A stretch of DNA of 64,000 bases from Acipenser ruthenus (GCF_902713425.1 NC_081217.1:12103585-12167584); one strand, 5' to 3'; shown: positions 1-8,164, counted from the stretch's first letter. The notes: a model not told the origin generated them from the letters alone. Made by a program: numbers and translations.

Positions 1-33
1 TATGGATCATTTCACAGTCCAATGTAAGAACAT
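1..33 (+). repeat. 3' tail of the preceding repeat unit
   Basis: These bases match the stretch just upstream of every later tRNA-Ser gene, for example 3722-3754, showing that the array continues to the left of the window. Confidence 0.95.
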
Positions 34-115
34 GTAGTCGTGGCCGAGTGGTTAAGGCGATGGACTAGAAATCCATTGGGGTTTCCCCGCGCAGGTTCGA
101 ATCCTGCCGACTACG
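34..115 (+). tRNA. tRNA-Ser-AGA: tRNA-Ser(AGA), unit 1
   Basis: An 82-base serine tRNA that decodes UCU and, after A34-to-inosine editing, UCC and UCA. The acceptor stem GTAGTCG pairs perfectly with CGACTAC and the discriminator is G73, as is usual for serine. The anticodon loop reads CTAGAAA, giving anticodon AGA. A long variable arm of the type GGGGTTTCCCC is present, as expected of a class II tRNA. The A box (TGGCCGAGTGG) and B box (GGTTCGAATCC) are canonical. No intron is present. The Pol III terminator begins about 6 bases downstream (TTTCTTTTT). As I recall it, the sequence is that of vertebrate tRNA-Ser(AGA) with at most one base different in the variable arm. Confidence 0.98.
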
Positions 116-120
116 TAAGC

Positions 121-129
121 TTTCTTTTT
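121..129 (+). terminator. Pol III terminator of tRNA-Ser
   Basis: TTTCTTTTT starts 6 bases after the mature 3' end, with the uninterrupted T5 at 125-129. It recurs at the same offset in every unit. Confidence 0.9.
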
Positions 130-272
130 AATTGTATGTGTTCATTCCTAATACATGTTTAAAGATGAGGAATCTGAAATATTACTGGTTCTACTTCATA
201 TCGCACCGGTTCATTTTGTTAAAGAATGTTCATTTTGGCACCATTCCAAATGCTGTGGTTTCTTTAAAGAAG

Positions 273-276
273 AAAA
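273..276 (-). terminator. Pol III terminator of tRNA-Ile
   Basis: Reading the minus strand, TTTT begins 5 bases after the 3' end of tRNA-Ile and is followed by CTTCTTT. It is present in every unit. Confidence 0.85.
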
Positions 277-280
277 GTCA

Positions 281-354
281 TGGCCCGTACGGGGATCGAA
301 CCCGCGACCTTTTCGTTATTAGCACCACACTCTAACCAACTGAGCTAACCGGCC
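281..354 (-). tRNA. tRNA-Ile-AAT: tRNA-Ile(AAT), unit 1, damaged anticodon stem
   Basis: A 74-base isoleucine tRNA (A73 included) decoding AUU/AUC through inosine at position 34. Acceptor, D and T arms are recognisable, the loop CTAATAA gives anticodon AAT, and the A and B boxes are intact. This copy differs from the array consensus at 312-313 (GG to TT on +). That puts A41 and A42 opposite G29 and G28 and breaks two pairs of the anticodon stem. It also has T25 in place of C25 (position 329), leaving a G10-U25 wobble. It may still be transcribed, but the tRNA is probably unstable or poorly modified, so it could be a tRNA pseudogene. The GG-to-TT change is shared only with unit 3. Confidence 0.85.
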
Positions 355-574
355 ACACACATGGATCGCGTTAATAAAACCCGAGAAAAACAAGGCCTGC
401 GGACATTATGATTACCAAGATGTTATGTTAAACTCAACAATAACACATTCAAAGTATTGGAAAGGCATAATTAGAGGTCTCATCTTTATGAGGCAGTTTA
501 GCAGTGTGAAGAAAGTGGCGAGGTGCGGGCTTGCGGTGACTTTCTCTCATTTAAAAAGCTGTGATTTGAATACT

Positions 575-594
575 AAAAAGAAAAACATGTAAAA
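575..594 (-). terminator. First usable Pol III terminator downstream of tRNA-Leu
   Basis: On the minus strand the first TTTT after tRNA-Leu lies at 591-594, 49 bases past the mature 3' end. It is followed by a strong TTTTTCTTTTT at 575-585. Nearer to the gene there are only TTT tracts. The same layout recurs in every unit where this region is present. Confidence 0.6.
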
Positions 595-642
595 TTACCA
601 AGCATTCAGTGGACGTTTTAGAAATAAATTAACAAGAACAGT

Positions 643-724
643 TGTCAGAAGTGGGGTTCGATCCCACGCCTCCATGGAGACTGCGACCTGACCACAGCGC
701 CTTAGACCGCTCGGCCATCCTGAC
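643..724 (-). tRNA. tRNA-Leu-CAG: tRNA-Leu(CAG), unit 1 (A54 form)
   Basis: An 82-base leucine tRNA decoding CUG. The acceptor GTCAGGA pairs with TTCTGAC and A73 is present. The A box TGGCCGAGCGG is canonical, and the anticodon stem CTGTG/CGCAG closes the loop GTCAGGT with anticodon CAG. Three oddities are shared by all copies. Position 32 is G, where a pyrimidine is normal. The variable arm TCTCCATGGAGGC is one base shorter than the vertebrate form I recall. Position 54 is not T: it is A here, giving T loop ATCGAAC. The B box GATCGAACC still fits the relaxed consensus GWTCRANNC. No T-run lies close to the 3' end. Confidence 0.93.
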
Positions 725-1710
725 TTAGACCGACGACTTTGCACAACGCTGCAGCACACTGCTGAACCTCCCATGTCTGACGCTGCAGTAAATCACCTGG
801 CGTGTGCGTGTACTTGTTCTTTTTCTGTTTATATTAAGGAGGGCGACAGGTTTTGTCGCATTCTGTATGGAATCACAAGGACACTCCTCTTACTGAAAGA
901 AAATATACTGCAAACAGAGCGATCGCTTAACGGTTTGAATCAAAATCAGAACAGTCTGTTAGCAAATGAACTTCATCAAAAAACCACAAAGGCATTACAT
1001 AAATGTTACAGATATATTTCGTAGACAGAACAGTTGTAACATATTTGAGTACATTTCTAAACAATCTGCTAATAACAGACATAATCTCAAAGCGCTATAA
1101 TTTATTTTCAGATCTTATGAAAGACAAGTATGGTTGCGCATTATATCACAGAAAACAGGATAATCCTAGCGCTTCATTTAATCCCTCGGGTTGTACCATA
1201 TGGAGATAGAAGATCCATTTGGATTCACATTGTAATAGTTTTTGATCGAGATTATCACGTCCTCGAACTTGAAATATTTTTTTGTATGCTGCGGTATTTC
1301 AGATCTGAAATGGAATGTTTGGCATCTACGAAATGTCTAGCTAGTGGTGAATGGATATCTTTTCTCCTAATTGAACTTTTATGCTTGCTCATCAATGCGC
1401 AATCGTCACTGTCTAGTAGTTTTACCAACATATTGCAAATGGCAAGGATAAAAAAAACAAATAAATGACATGCGTTGAAGCACAGGTCATCACTTGAAAG
1501 ACACTGTACTCTTTTTTCGTTGTATGGCTTGTAAAACGCAAACGCATTATCACAGGCGGCACAATTACGACATGGAAAAAAATCCAGTAGATTTGTCCAG
1601 TACACCTAGATCTCTCGAACATGTCAATGAGTCAGCCCTTAATAAACACTGTCCGTGTTCATTTCTGTGTATATGACATTGTCTATAACCAATATCTGTT
1701 ATGTAAGCGT

Positions 1711-1742
1711 ATTGGTATGAAACCAATCGCAATTAATGCGAT
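1711..1742. other. Two adjoining perfect hairpins in the spacer
   Basis: ATTGGT-ATGAA-ACCAAT (1711-1727) is followed at once by ATCGCA-ATTAA-TGCGAT (1726-1742). The two share the bases AT at 1726-1727. Each has a 6-bp stem and a 5-base loop. The pair is unchanged in every unit examined, for example 5432-5463 in unit 2. Its function is unknown; it could be a protein-binding site or chance. Confidence 0.6.
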
Positions 1743-2093
1743 CCGTGTTTTCAGTCAGTTTGATAGTTTTAATCAATCATCGAGAAAGCAGCAGTGCTTT
1801 GCAACTGTAGTTCATCTTTCTTACGTTTTGGTAAGATACCCACTCAGAACGTGTCCGCTTCCTCCAGCCCCCTAAGGAACACTGGAGCGGTCATCAATAA
1901 CAGCGAGCAGTTGGTCAAAAACAACACTCGCTGTCTTCTTCACGCTCAAAAACGAACACTCTCACTCTTCCTCGTGAGTAGCGAGCCCAAACACTTTCAA
2001 AACGCATTTCGCTAGCAAATCACTATAGAAATGATCCCTGAAAGTATTGTTTTATGGGCAAGTGGCCGACCGTCTCCCTCCAACTCTGAGTGG

Positions 2094-2113
2094 CACCGGT
2101 AGCTGTGCCGGTG
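2094..2113. other. Short GC-rich hairpin CACCGG/CCGGTG
   Basis: A perfect 6-bp stem with an 8-base loop (TAGCTGTG), embedded in AT-rich spacer and conserved in all units. No function is assigned. Confidence 0.5.
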
Positions 2114-2982
2114 ACAAATAAACAGGAGCACTTTCATATAATGCAATTGCTGTAGCCCAGTGAGTTGTTACAATAACATTTCAAACTCATTCCAGACTGC
2201 AGGCGGTTAAAAGCTTAATTGGGTTCAATTTTTTGGTATGATTTAAAAAGTACGAGCCAGTTGCCTCATTTGCATTGCCTGCCTTCCTCCTTTGCACTGT
2301 GACGTCTATCAAATGTGTGCTTAAAATCTGATGAATACGATTCCCATTTGAACCGTAAATATTTTAATTATACGCATACAGTGTTCTGTTGGGCTCCGAG
2401 GGTGTTATCTAATAAAACAACGTAATCGGTGAGCGCGTTCGGCTTAACCAAAACGTTGCTGTTTCAGGCCCACGCAGGGACGAGGCATTCTTTTTGTCAA
2501 TCGCCTTTCTGTCAAGCCAGTAAACCTGTATATAATAAGAAACATTCAACAGCTCGGAAACACCATAATAGAATCCAATGCGTTTACAAATGTGTTTTGA
2601 AACTGTTCATTTTTCACCCAAATGCGGTTCTCAAAAATTGTTTTGCCTACATTTTTCTATTGCTATTATTATTTTTTCCAGAGTAAGACGAAAAAGCAAA
2701 CATCCATGAAATAGGTAAACACTGCTACAGCGCTTGAACTGTCTCAACAAACGTTCAGCTCTAAAACGTGTACATTGAAAGTCTATTAACATCTTTAACA
2801 CAATCATGTGTGTTCCAATAGCGGCTATTCCACATGGTGATCAATAAAGTGAATGCTGGCTTTGTTCACATATTAGCAAGACGTTTTCAGGATTCACGCA
2901 TATTCTGAACAAGCACACTAGAATATGGTAATGAAAGGACAGGAAAATAACAGGTTTATTGGCTTTGGTCTTGTATCGTCAC

Positions 2983-2998
2983 CCTGACTACTGTCAGG
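2983..2998. other. Short hairpin CCTGAC-TACT-GTCAGG
   Basis: A perfect 6-bp stem with a 4-base loop, about 245 bases upstream of tRNA-Arg. It is followed directly by TAAGG, so the right arm also resembles a splice donor (CAGGTAAGG). It is conserved in all units. No function is assigned. Confidence 0.45.
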
Positions 2999-3243
2999 TA
3001 AGGAAGTGGCATTAATCAAAACGTAATTATGTAAGGTTACCAATGCGCAAATACGAAGCATATTAAAACTTCTTCACAATCTTAAATCTTCCCACATGCA
3101 TTTCAAACACTTACTGATAAGTACGGCCCTTTCCCAATGTAACTGCTTTGTTTGAACACCAAAGATGGCTTGGATATTTATGAAACCACGATACTATTGT
3201 TCCCACTTTCTTTAGAACTACCAAATGTGCGCTTCCCATGTCA

Positions 3244-3317
3244 GCCCTAGTGGCCTAATGGCTAAGGCCACTGGCCTCCTAAGCCAGGGATAGTGGGTTC
3301 GAGTCCCATCTGGGGTG
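3244..3317 (+). tRNA. tRNA-Arg-CCT: tRNA-Arg(CCT), unit 1, with 1-base insertion at D-arm/anticodon-stem junction
   Basis: An arginine tRNA decoding AGG. The acceptor GCCCTAG pairs with CTGGGGT (two G-U pairs), and the discriminator is G. The anticodon stem CTGGC/GCCAG closes loop CTCCTAA, anticodon CCT. The T arm GTGGG-TTCGAGT-CCCAT and the B box are canonical. Compared with the 73-base vertebrate gene I recall, this one has 74 bases: the linker after the D stem reads CA instead of a single base. As a result TGGCCT (positions 8-13) can pair perfectly with AGGCCA, making a 6-bp D stem that absorbs U8 and position 9. All 17 copies share this. The gene looks transcribable; whether the tRNA folds normally is open. 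Confidence 0.92.
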
Positions 3318-3754
3318 GGGTTTTGTTATAAAATCGAACATAATTGTGTTATGTTTTATTGGCATGTGATATTTTGTAGATCTTGTTATCTGCTAAGTCC
3401 GCTCACGCTAGCCACAACGTGCTTGAGTGCTGTGGCAGCAGCCATGAAGCAAGTCAGTTTTTCAGTTGAAATCAAGATCTACTTTGTTTTTTGTGTATGG
3501 GTGGTTTGAAAAGATCACTTAAATTGTTACGTATTTTGAAATAAAGATGTATTCATTATTATGAACGTTGACAGAAAGGATATTGTATTTACATTTCCCA
3601 CGTGTGCTTGCCTTGTATAAATCGATGGAGTTTCAACAAAGGCATTTGACTTCGGTTCATGTTAGCCTATACTGCCATCTGCAGCATTACCGCGGGTGTC
3701 TTTTACTTCTTTTGACAATAATATGGATCATTTCACAGTCCAATGTAAGAACAT
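3318..3754. other. Arg-Ser spacer, unit 1
   Basis: 437 bases without a recognised gene. The tRNA-Arg terminator lies at its start. Further on there are a TGCTG-TGG-CAGCA inverted repeat, an E-box-like CACGTG at 3599-3604 and a TATAAAT at 3616-3622. The last two lie 130-155 bases upstream of the next tRNA-Ser, too far to be its TFIIIB site. Confidence 0.75.
3321..3324 (+). terminator. Pol III terminator of tRNA-Arg
   Basis: TTTTG begins 4 bases after the discriminator base and is present after every tRNA-Arg copy. Confidence 0.85.
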
Positions 3755-3836
3755 GTAGTCGTGGCCGAGTGGTTAAGGCGATGGACTAGAAATCCATTGG
3801 GGTTTCCCCGCGCAGGTTCGAATCCTGCCGACTACG
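3755..3836 (+). tRNA. tRNA-Ser-AGA: tRNA-Ser(AGA), unit 2
   Basis: Identical to the unit 1 gene. Confidence 0.98.
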
Positions 3837-4001
3837 TAAGCTTTCTTTTTAATTGTATGTGTTCATTCCTAATACATGTTTAAAGATGAGGAATCTGAAA
3901 TATTACTGGTTCTACTTCATATCGCACCGGTTCATTTAGTTAAAGAATGTTCATTTTGGCACCATTCCAAATGCTGTGGTTTCTTTAAAGAAGAAAAGTC
4001 A

Positions 4002-4075
4002 TGGCCCGTACGGGGATCGAACCCGCGACCTTGGCGTTATTAGCACCACGCTCTAACCAACTGAGCTAACCGGCC
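4002..4075 (-). tRNA. tRNA-Ile-AAT: tRNA-Ile(AAT), unit 2
   Basis: This is the intact array-consensus form. The acceptor GGCCGGT pairs with ACGGGCC with one G-U pair and the 3' base is A73. The anticodon stem TGGTG/CGCCA is closed, the loop is CTAATAA, and the T arm GCGGG-TTCGATC-CCCGT is standard. It agrees with human tRNA-Ile(AAT) as I recall it. The A box is TAGCTCAGTTGG and the B box GGTTCGATCCC. Confidence 0.98.
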
Positions 4076-4363
4076 ACACACATGGAGCGCGTTAATAAAA
4101 CCCGAGAAAAACAAGGCCTGCGGACATTATGATTACCAAGATGTTATGTTAAACTCAACAATAACACATTCAAAGTATTGGAAAGGCATAATTAGAGGTC
4201 TCATCTTTATGAGGCAGTTTAGCAGTGTGAAGAAAGTGGCGAGGTGCGGGCTTGCGGTGACTTTCTCTCATTTAAAAAGCTGTGATTTGAATACTAAAAA
4301 GAAAAACATGTAAAATTACCAAGCATTCGGTGGACGTTTTAGAAATAAATTAACAAGAACTGT

Positions 4364-4445
4364 TGTCAGAAGTGGGGTTCGAGCCCACGCCTCCATGGAG
4401 ACTGCGACCTGACCACAGCGCCTTAGACCGCTCGGCCATCCTGAC
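4364..4445 (-). tRNA. tRNA-Leu-CAG: tRNA-Leu(CAG), unit 2 (C54 form)
   Basis: Differs from the unit 1 copy only at position 54, which is C. The T loop becomes CTCGAAC and the B box GCTCGAACC, which falls outside the consensus GWTCRANNC. The base change TTAG to TTAC just 5' of the gene travels with this form. Confidence 0.9.
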
Positions 4446-6962
4446 TTACACCGACGACTTTGCACAACGCTGCAGCACACTGCTGAACCTCCCATGTCTG
4501 ACGCTGCAGTAAATCACCTGGCGTGTGCGTGTACTTGTTCTTTTTCTGTTTATATTAAGGAGGGCGACAGGTTTTGTCGCATTTTGTATGGAATCACAAG
4601 GACACTCCTCTTACTGAAAGAAAATATACTGCAAACAGAGCGATCGCTTCACGGTTTGAATCAAAATCAGAACAGTCTGTTAGCAAATGAACTTCATCAA
4701 AAAACCACAAAGGCATTACATAAATGTTACAGATATATTTCGTAGACAGAACAGTTGTAACATATTTGAGTACATTTCTAAACAATCTGCTAATAACAGA
4801 CATAATCTCAAAGCGCTATAATTTATTTTCAGATCTTATGAAAGACAAGTATGGTTGCGCATTATATCACAGAAAACAGGATAATCCTAGCGCTTCATTT
4901 AATCCCTCGGGTTGTACCATATGGAGATAGAAGATCCATTTGGATTCACATTGTAATAGTTTTTGATCGAGATTATCACGTCCTCGAGCTTGAAATATTT
5001 TTTGTATGCTGCGGTATTTCAGATCTGAAATGGAATGTTTGGCATCTACGAAATGTCTAGCTAGTGGTGAATGGATATCTTTTCTCCTAATTGAACTTTT
5101 ATGCTTGCTCATCAATGCGCAATCGTCACTGTCTAGTAGTTTTACCAACATATTGCAAATGGCAAGGACAAAAAAACAAATAAATGACATGCGTTGAAGC
5201 ACAGGTCATCACTTGTAAGACACTGTACTCTTTTTTCGTTGTATGGCTTGTAAAACGCAAACGCATTATCACAGGCGGCACAATTACGACATGGAAAATA
5301 ATCCAGTAGATTTGTCCAGTACACCTAGATCTCTCGAACATGTCAATGAGTCAGCCCTTAATAAACACTGTCCGTGTTCATTTCTGTGTATATGACATTG
5401 TCTATAACCAATATCTGTTATGTAAGCGTATTGGTATGAAACCAATCGCAATTAATGCGATCCGTGTTTTCAGTCAGTTTGATAGTTTTAATCAATCATC
5501 GAAAAAGCAGCAGTGCTTTGCAACTGTAGTTCATCTTTCTTACGTTTTGGTAAGACACCCACTCAGAACGTGTCCGCTTCCTCCAGCCCCCTAAGGAACA
5601 CTGGAGCGGTCATCAATAACAGCGAGCAGTTGGTCAAAAACAACACTCGCTGTCTTCTTCACGCTCAAAAACGAACACTCTCACTCTTCCTCGTGGGTAG
5701 CGAGCCCAAACACTTTCAAAACGCATTTCGCTAGCAAATCACTATAGAAATGATCCCTGAAAGTATTGTTTTATGGGCAAGTGGCCGACCGTCTCCCTCC
5801 AACTCTGAGTGGCACCGGTAGCTGTGCCGGTGACAAATAAACAGGAGCACTTTCATATAATGCAATTGCTGTAGCCCAGTGAGTTGTTACAATAACATTT
5901 CAAACTCATTCCAGACTGCAGGCGGTTAAAAGCTTAATTGGGTTCAATTTTTTGGTATGATTTAAAAAGTACGAGCCAGTTGCCTCATTTGCATTGCCTG
6001 CCTTCCTCCTTTGCACTGTGACGTCTATCAAATGTGTGCTTAAAATCTGATGAATACGATTCCCATTTGAACCGTAAATATTTTAATTATACGCATACAG
6101 TGTTCTGTTGGGCTCCGAGGGTGTTATCTAATAAAACAACGTAATCGGTGAGCGCGTTCGGCTTAACCAAAACGTTGCTGTTTCAAGCCCACGCAGGGAC
6201 GAGGCATTCTTTTTGTCAATCGCCTTTCTGTCAAGCCAGTAAACCTGTATATAATAAGAAACATTCAACAGCTCGGAAACACCATAATAGAATCCAATGC
6301 GTTTACAAATGTGTTTTGAAACTGTTCATTTTTCACCCAAATGCGGTTCTCAAAAATTGTTTTGCCTACATTTTTCTATTGCTATTATTATTTTTTCCAG
6401 AGTAAGACGAAAAAGCAAACATCCATGAAATAGGTAAACACTGCTACAGCGTTTGAACTGTCTCAACAAACGTTCAGCTCTAAAACGTGTACATTGAAAG
6501 TCTATTAACATCTTTAACACAATCATGTGTGTTCCAATAGCGGCTATTCCACATGGTGATCAATAAAGTGAATGCTGGCTTTGTTCACATATTAGCAAGA
6601 CGTTTTCAGGATTCACGCATATTCTGAACAAGCACACTAGAATATGGTAATGAAAGGACAGGAAAATAACAGGTTTATTGGCTTTGGTCTTGTATCGTCA
6701 CCCTGACTACTGTCAGGTAAGGAAGTGGCATTAATCAAAACGTAATTATGTAAGGTTACCAATGCGCAAATACGAAGCATATTAAAACTTCTTCACAATC
6801 TTAAATCTTCCCACATGCATTTCAAACACTTACTGATAAGTACGGCCCTTTCCCAATGTAACTGCTTTGTTTGAACACCAAAGATGGCTTGGATATTTAT
6901 GAAACCACGATACTATTGTTCCCACTTTCTTTAGAACTACCAAATGTGCGCTTCCCATGTCA

Positions 6963-7036
6963 GCCCTAGTGGCCTAATGGCTAAGGCCACTGGCCTCCTA
7001 AGCCAGGGATAGTGGGTTCGAGTCCCATCTGGGGTG
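6963..7036 (+). tRNA. tRNA-Arg-CCT: tRNA-Arg(CCT), unit 2
   Basis: Identical to unit 1, including the extra base in the D-arm linker. Confidence 0.92.
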
Positions 7037-7473
7037 GGGTTTTGTTATAAAATCGAACATAATTGTGTTATGTTTTATTGGCATGTGATATTTTGTAGAT
7101 CTTGTTATCTGCTAAGTCCGCTCACGCTAGCCACAACGTGCTTGAGTGCTGTGGCAGCAGCCATGAAGCAAGTCAGTTTTTCAGTTGAAATCAAGATCTA
7201 CTTTGTTTTTTGTGTATGGGTGGTTTGAAAAGATCACTTAAATTGTTACGTATTTTGAAATAAAGATGTATTCATTATTATGAACGTTGACAGAAAGGAT
7301 ATTGTATTTACATTTCCCACGTGTGCTTGCCTTGTATAAATCGATGGAGTTTCAACAAAGGCATTTGACTTCGGTTCATGTTAGCCTATACTGCCATCTG
7401 CAGCATTACCGCGGGTGTCGTTTACTTCTTTTGACAATAATATGGATCATTTCACAGTCCTATGTAAGAACAT

Positions 7474-7555
7474 GTAGTCGTGGCCGAGTGGTTAAGGCGA
7501 TGGACTAGAAATCCATTGGGGTTTCCCCGCGCAGGTTCGAATCCTGCCGATTACG
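7474..7555 (+). tRNA. tRNA-Ser-AGA: tRNA-Ser(AGA), unit 3, C69T
   Basis: One substitution in the 3' acceptor strand (CGATTAC for CGACTAC) turns the G4-C69 pair into a G-U wobble. The rest is identical to unit 1, so it is likely still functional. Confidence 0.96.
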
Positions 7556-7720
7556 TAAGCTTTCTTTTTAATTGTATGTGTTCATTCCTAATACATGTTT
7601 AAAGATGAGGAATCTGAAATATTACTGGTTCTACTTCATATCGCAAAGGTTCATTTTGTTAAAGAATGTTCATTTTGGCACCATTCCAAATGCTGTGGTT
7701 TCTTTAAAGAAGAAAAGTCA

Positions 7721-7794
7721 TGGCCCGTACGGGGATCGAACCCGCGACCTTTTCGTTATTAGCACCACGCTCTAACCAACTGAGCTAACCGGCC
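7721..7794 (-). tRNA. tRNA-Ile-AAT: tRNA-Ile(AAT), unit 3, damaged anticodon stem
   Basis: Carries the same GG-to-TT change as unit 1 (7752-7753 on +), giving G28-A42 and G29-A41 mismatches in the anticodon stem. Unlike unit 1 it keeps C25. Possibly a tRNA pseudogene. Confidence 0.85.
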
Positions 7795-8082
7795 ACACAC
7801 ATGGATCGCGTTAATAAAACCCGAGAAAAACAAGGCCTGCGGACATTATGATTACCAAGATGTTATGTTAAACTCAACAATAACACATTCAAAGTATTGG
7901 AAAGGCATAATTAGAGGTCTCATCTTTATGAGGCAGTTTAGCAGTGTGAAGAAAGTGGCGAGGTGCGGGCTTGCGGTGACTTTCTCTCATTTAAAAAGCT
8001 GTGATTTGAATACTAAAAAGAAAAACATGTAAAATTACCAAGCATTCAGTGGACGTTTTAGAAATAAATTAACAAGAACAGT

Positions 8083-8164
8083 TGTCAGAAGTGGGGTTCG
8101 ATCCCACGCCTCCATGGAGACTGCGACCTGACCACAGCGCCTTAGACCGCTCGGCCATCCTGAC
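8083..8164 (-). tRNA. tRNA-Leu-CAG: tRNA-Leu(CAG), unit 3 (A54 form)
   Basis: Identical to the unit 1 copy. Confidence 0.93.

Larger units (their letters stand above)
725..3243. other. Gene-free spacer between tRNA-Leu and tRNA-Arg, unit 1
   Basis: About 2.5 kb of moderately AT-rich sequence separates the divergent Leu and Arg genes. I looked for protein genes, 5S rRNA, U-snRNAs, C/D snoRNA boxes and transposon ends and recognised none. The open frames are short (up to 116 codons), stop-rich in alternative frames and without family resemblance. What can be seen are a few short perfect hairpins (entered separately), a TATTATTATT pyrimidine-rich tract near 2657-2680, and scattered AATAAA motifs. 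The same spacer occurs in every unit with high identity; in the sixth interval its equivalent is largely lost in the N run. Confidence 0.8.
34..3754 (+). repeat. Repeat unit 1 (subfamily A, 3721 bp)
   Basis: Almost identical to unit 3. The two share the GG-to-TT change in tRNA-Ile, the A54 form of tRNA-Leu, and many private spacer bases, such as an extra T near 1280 and an extra A near 1455. It is used here as the reference unit for offsets. Confidence 0.97.
3755..7473 (+). repeat. Repeat unit 2 (subfamily C, 3719 bp)
   Basis: Has C54 in tRNA-Leu, the spacer forms AAAATAATCC and GTGGGTAG, and AGCGTTTG in place of AGCGCTTG. It is closest to unit 6, although it sits between two subfamily A units. 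Confidence 0.97.

Noticed and set aside
960-990. TTGATGA on the minus strand with a downstream CTGA, as a C/D snoRNA
   Set aside because: No terminal stem flanks the boxes and the C box is imperfect; chance occurrence is likely.
1130-1605. Longest open frames in the unit (112 codons on +, 116 codons on -, 111 codons in other units)
   Set aside because: They overlap each other on opposite strands, change length or frame with single-base differences between units, and show no domain, signal or family resemblance.
1600-1625. GTTCGAGAG on the minus strand as an extra B box
   Set aside because: It lacks the following C bases of the B box and no A box or tRNA fold lies upstream.
2424-2500. Possible tRNA-Val-like fossil (GTTCGGCTTAACC context)
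   Set aside because: The stretch echoes part of a tRNA-Val, but its anticodon stem cannot pair, there is no B box at the right distance, and no acceptor stem can be found.
2993-3001. Splice-donor-like CAGGTAAGG
   Set aside because: No exon or matching acceptor could be identified; part of it belongs to a small hairpin.
725-3243. Transposon or retroelement inside the spacer
   Set aside because: I found no terminal repeats, target-site duplications, reverse transcriptase or transposase motifs. A database search of the spacer with RepeatMasker would settle it.
3599-3622. E-box CACGTG and TATAAAT upstream of tRNA-Ser
   Set aside because: Both lie 130-155 bases from the gene, beyond the usual TFIIIB position, and a six-base motif is expected about once per unit by chance.
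5159-5197. Peptide start MARTKKQ resembling the histone H3 tail
   Set aside because: Only the first five residues match. The frame stops after a few codons, lies inside a longer unrelated frame, and no histone core sequence or 3' stem-loop is present.
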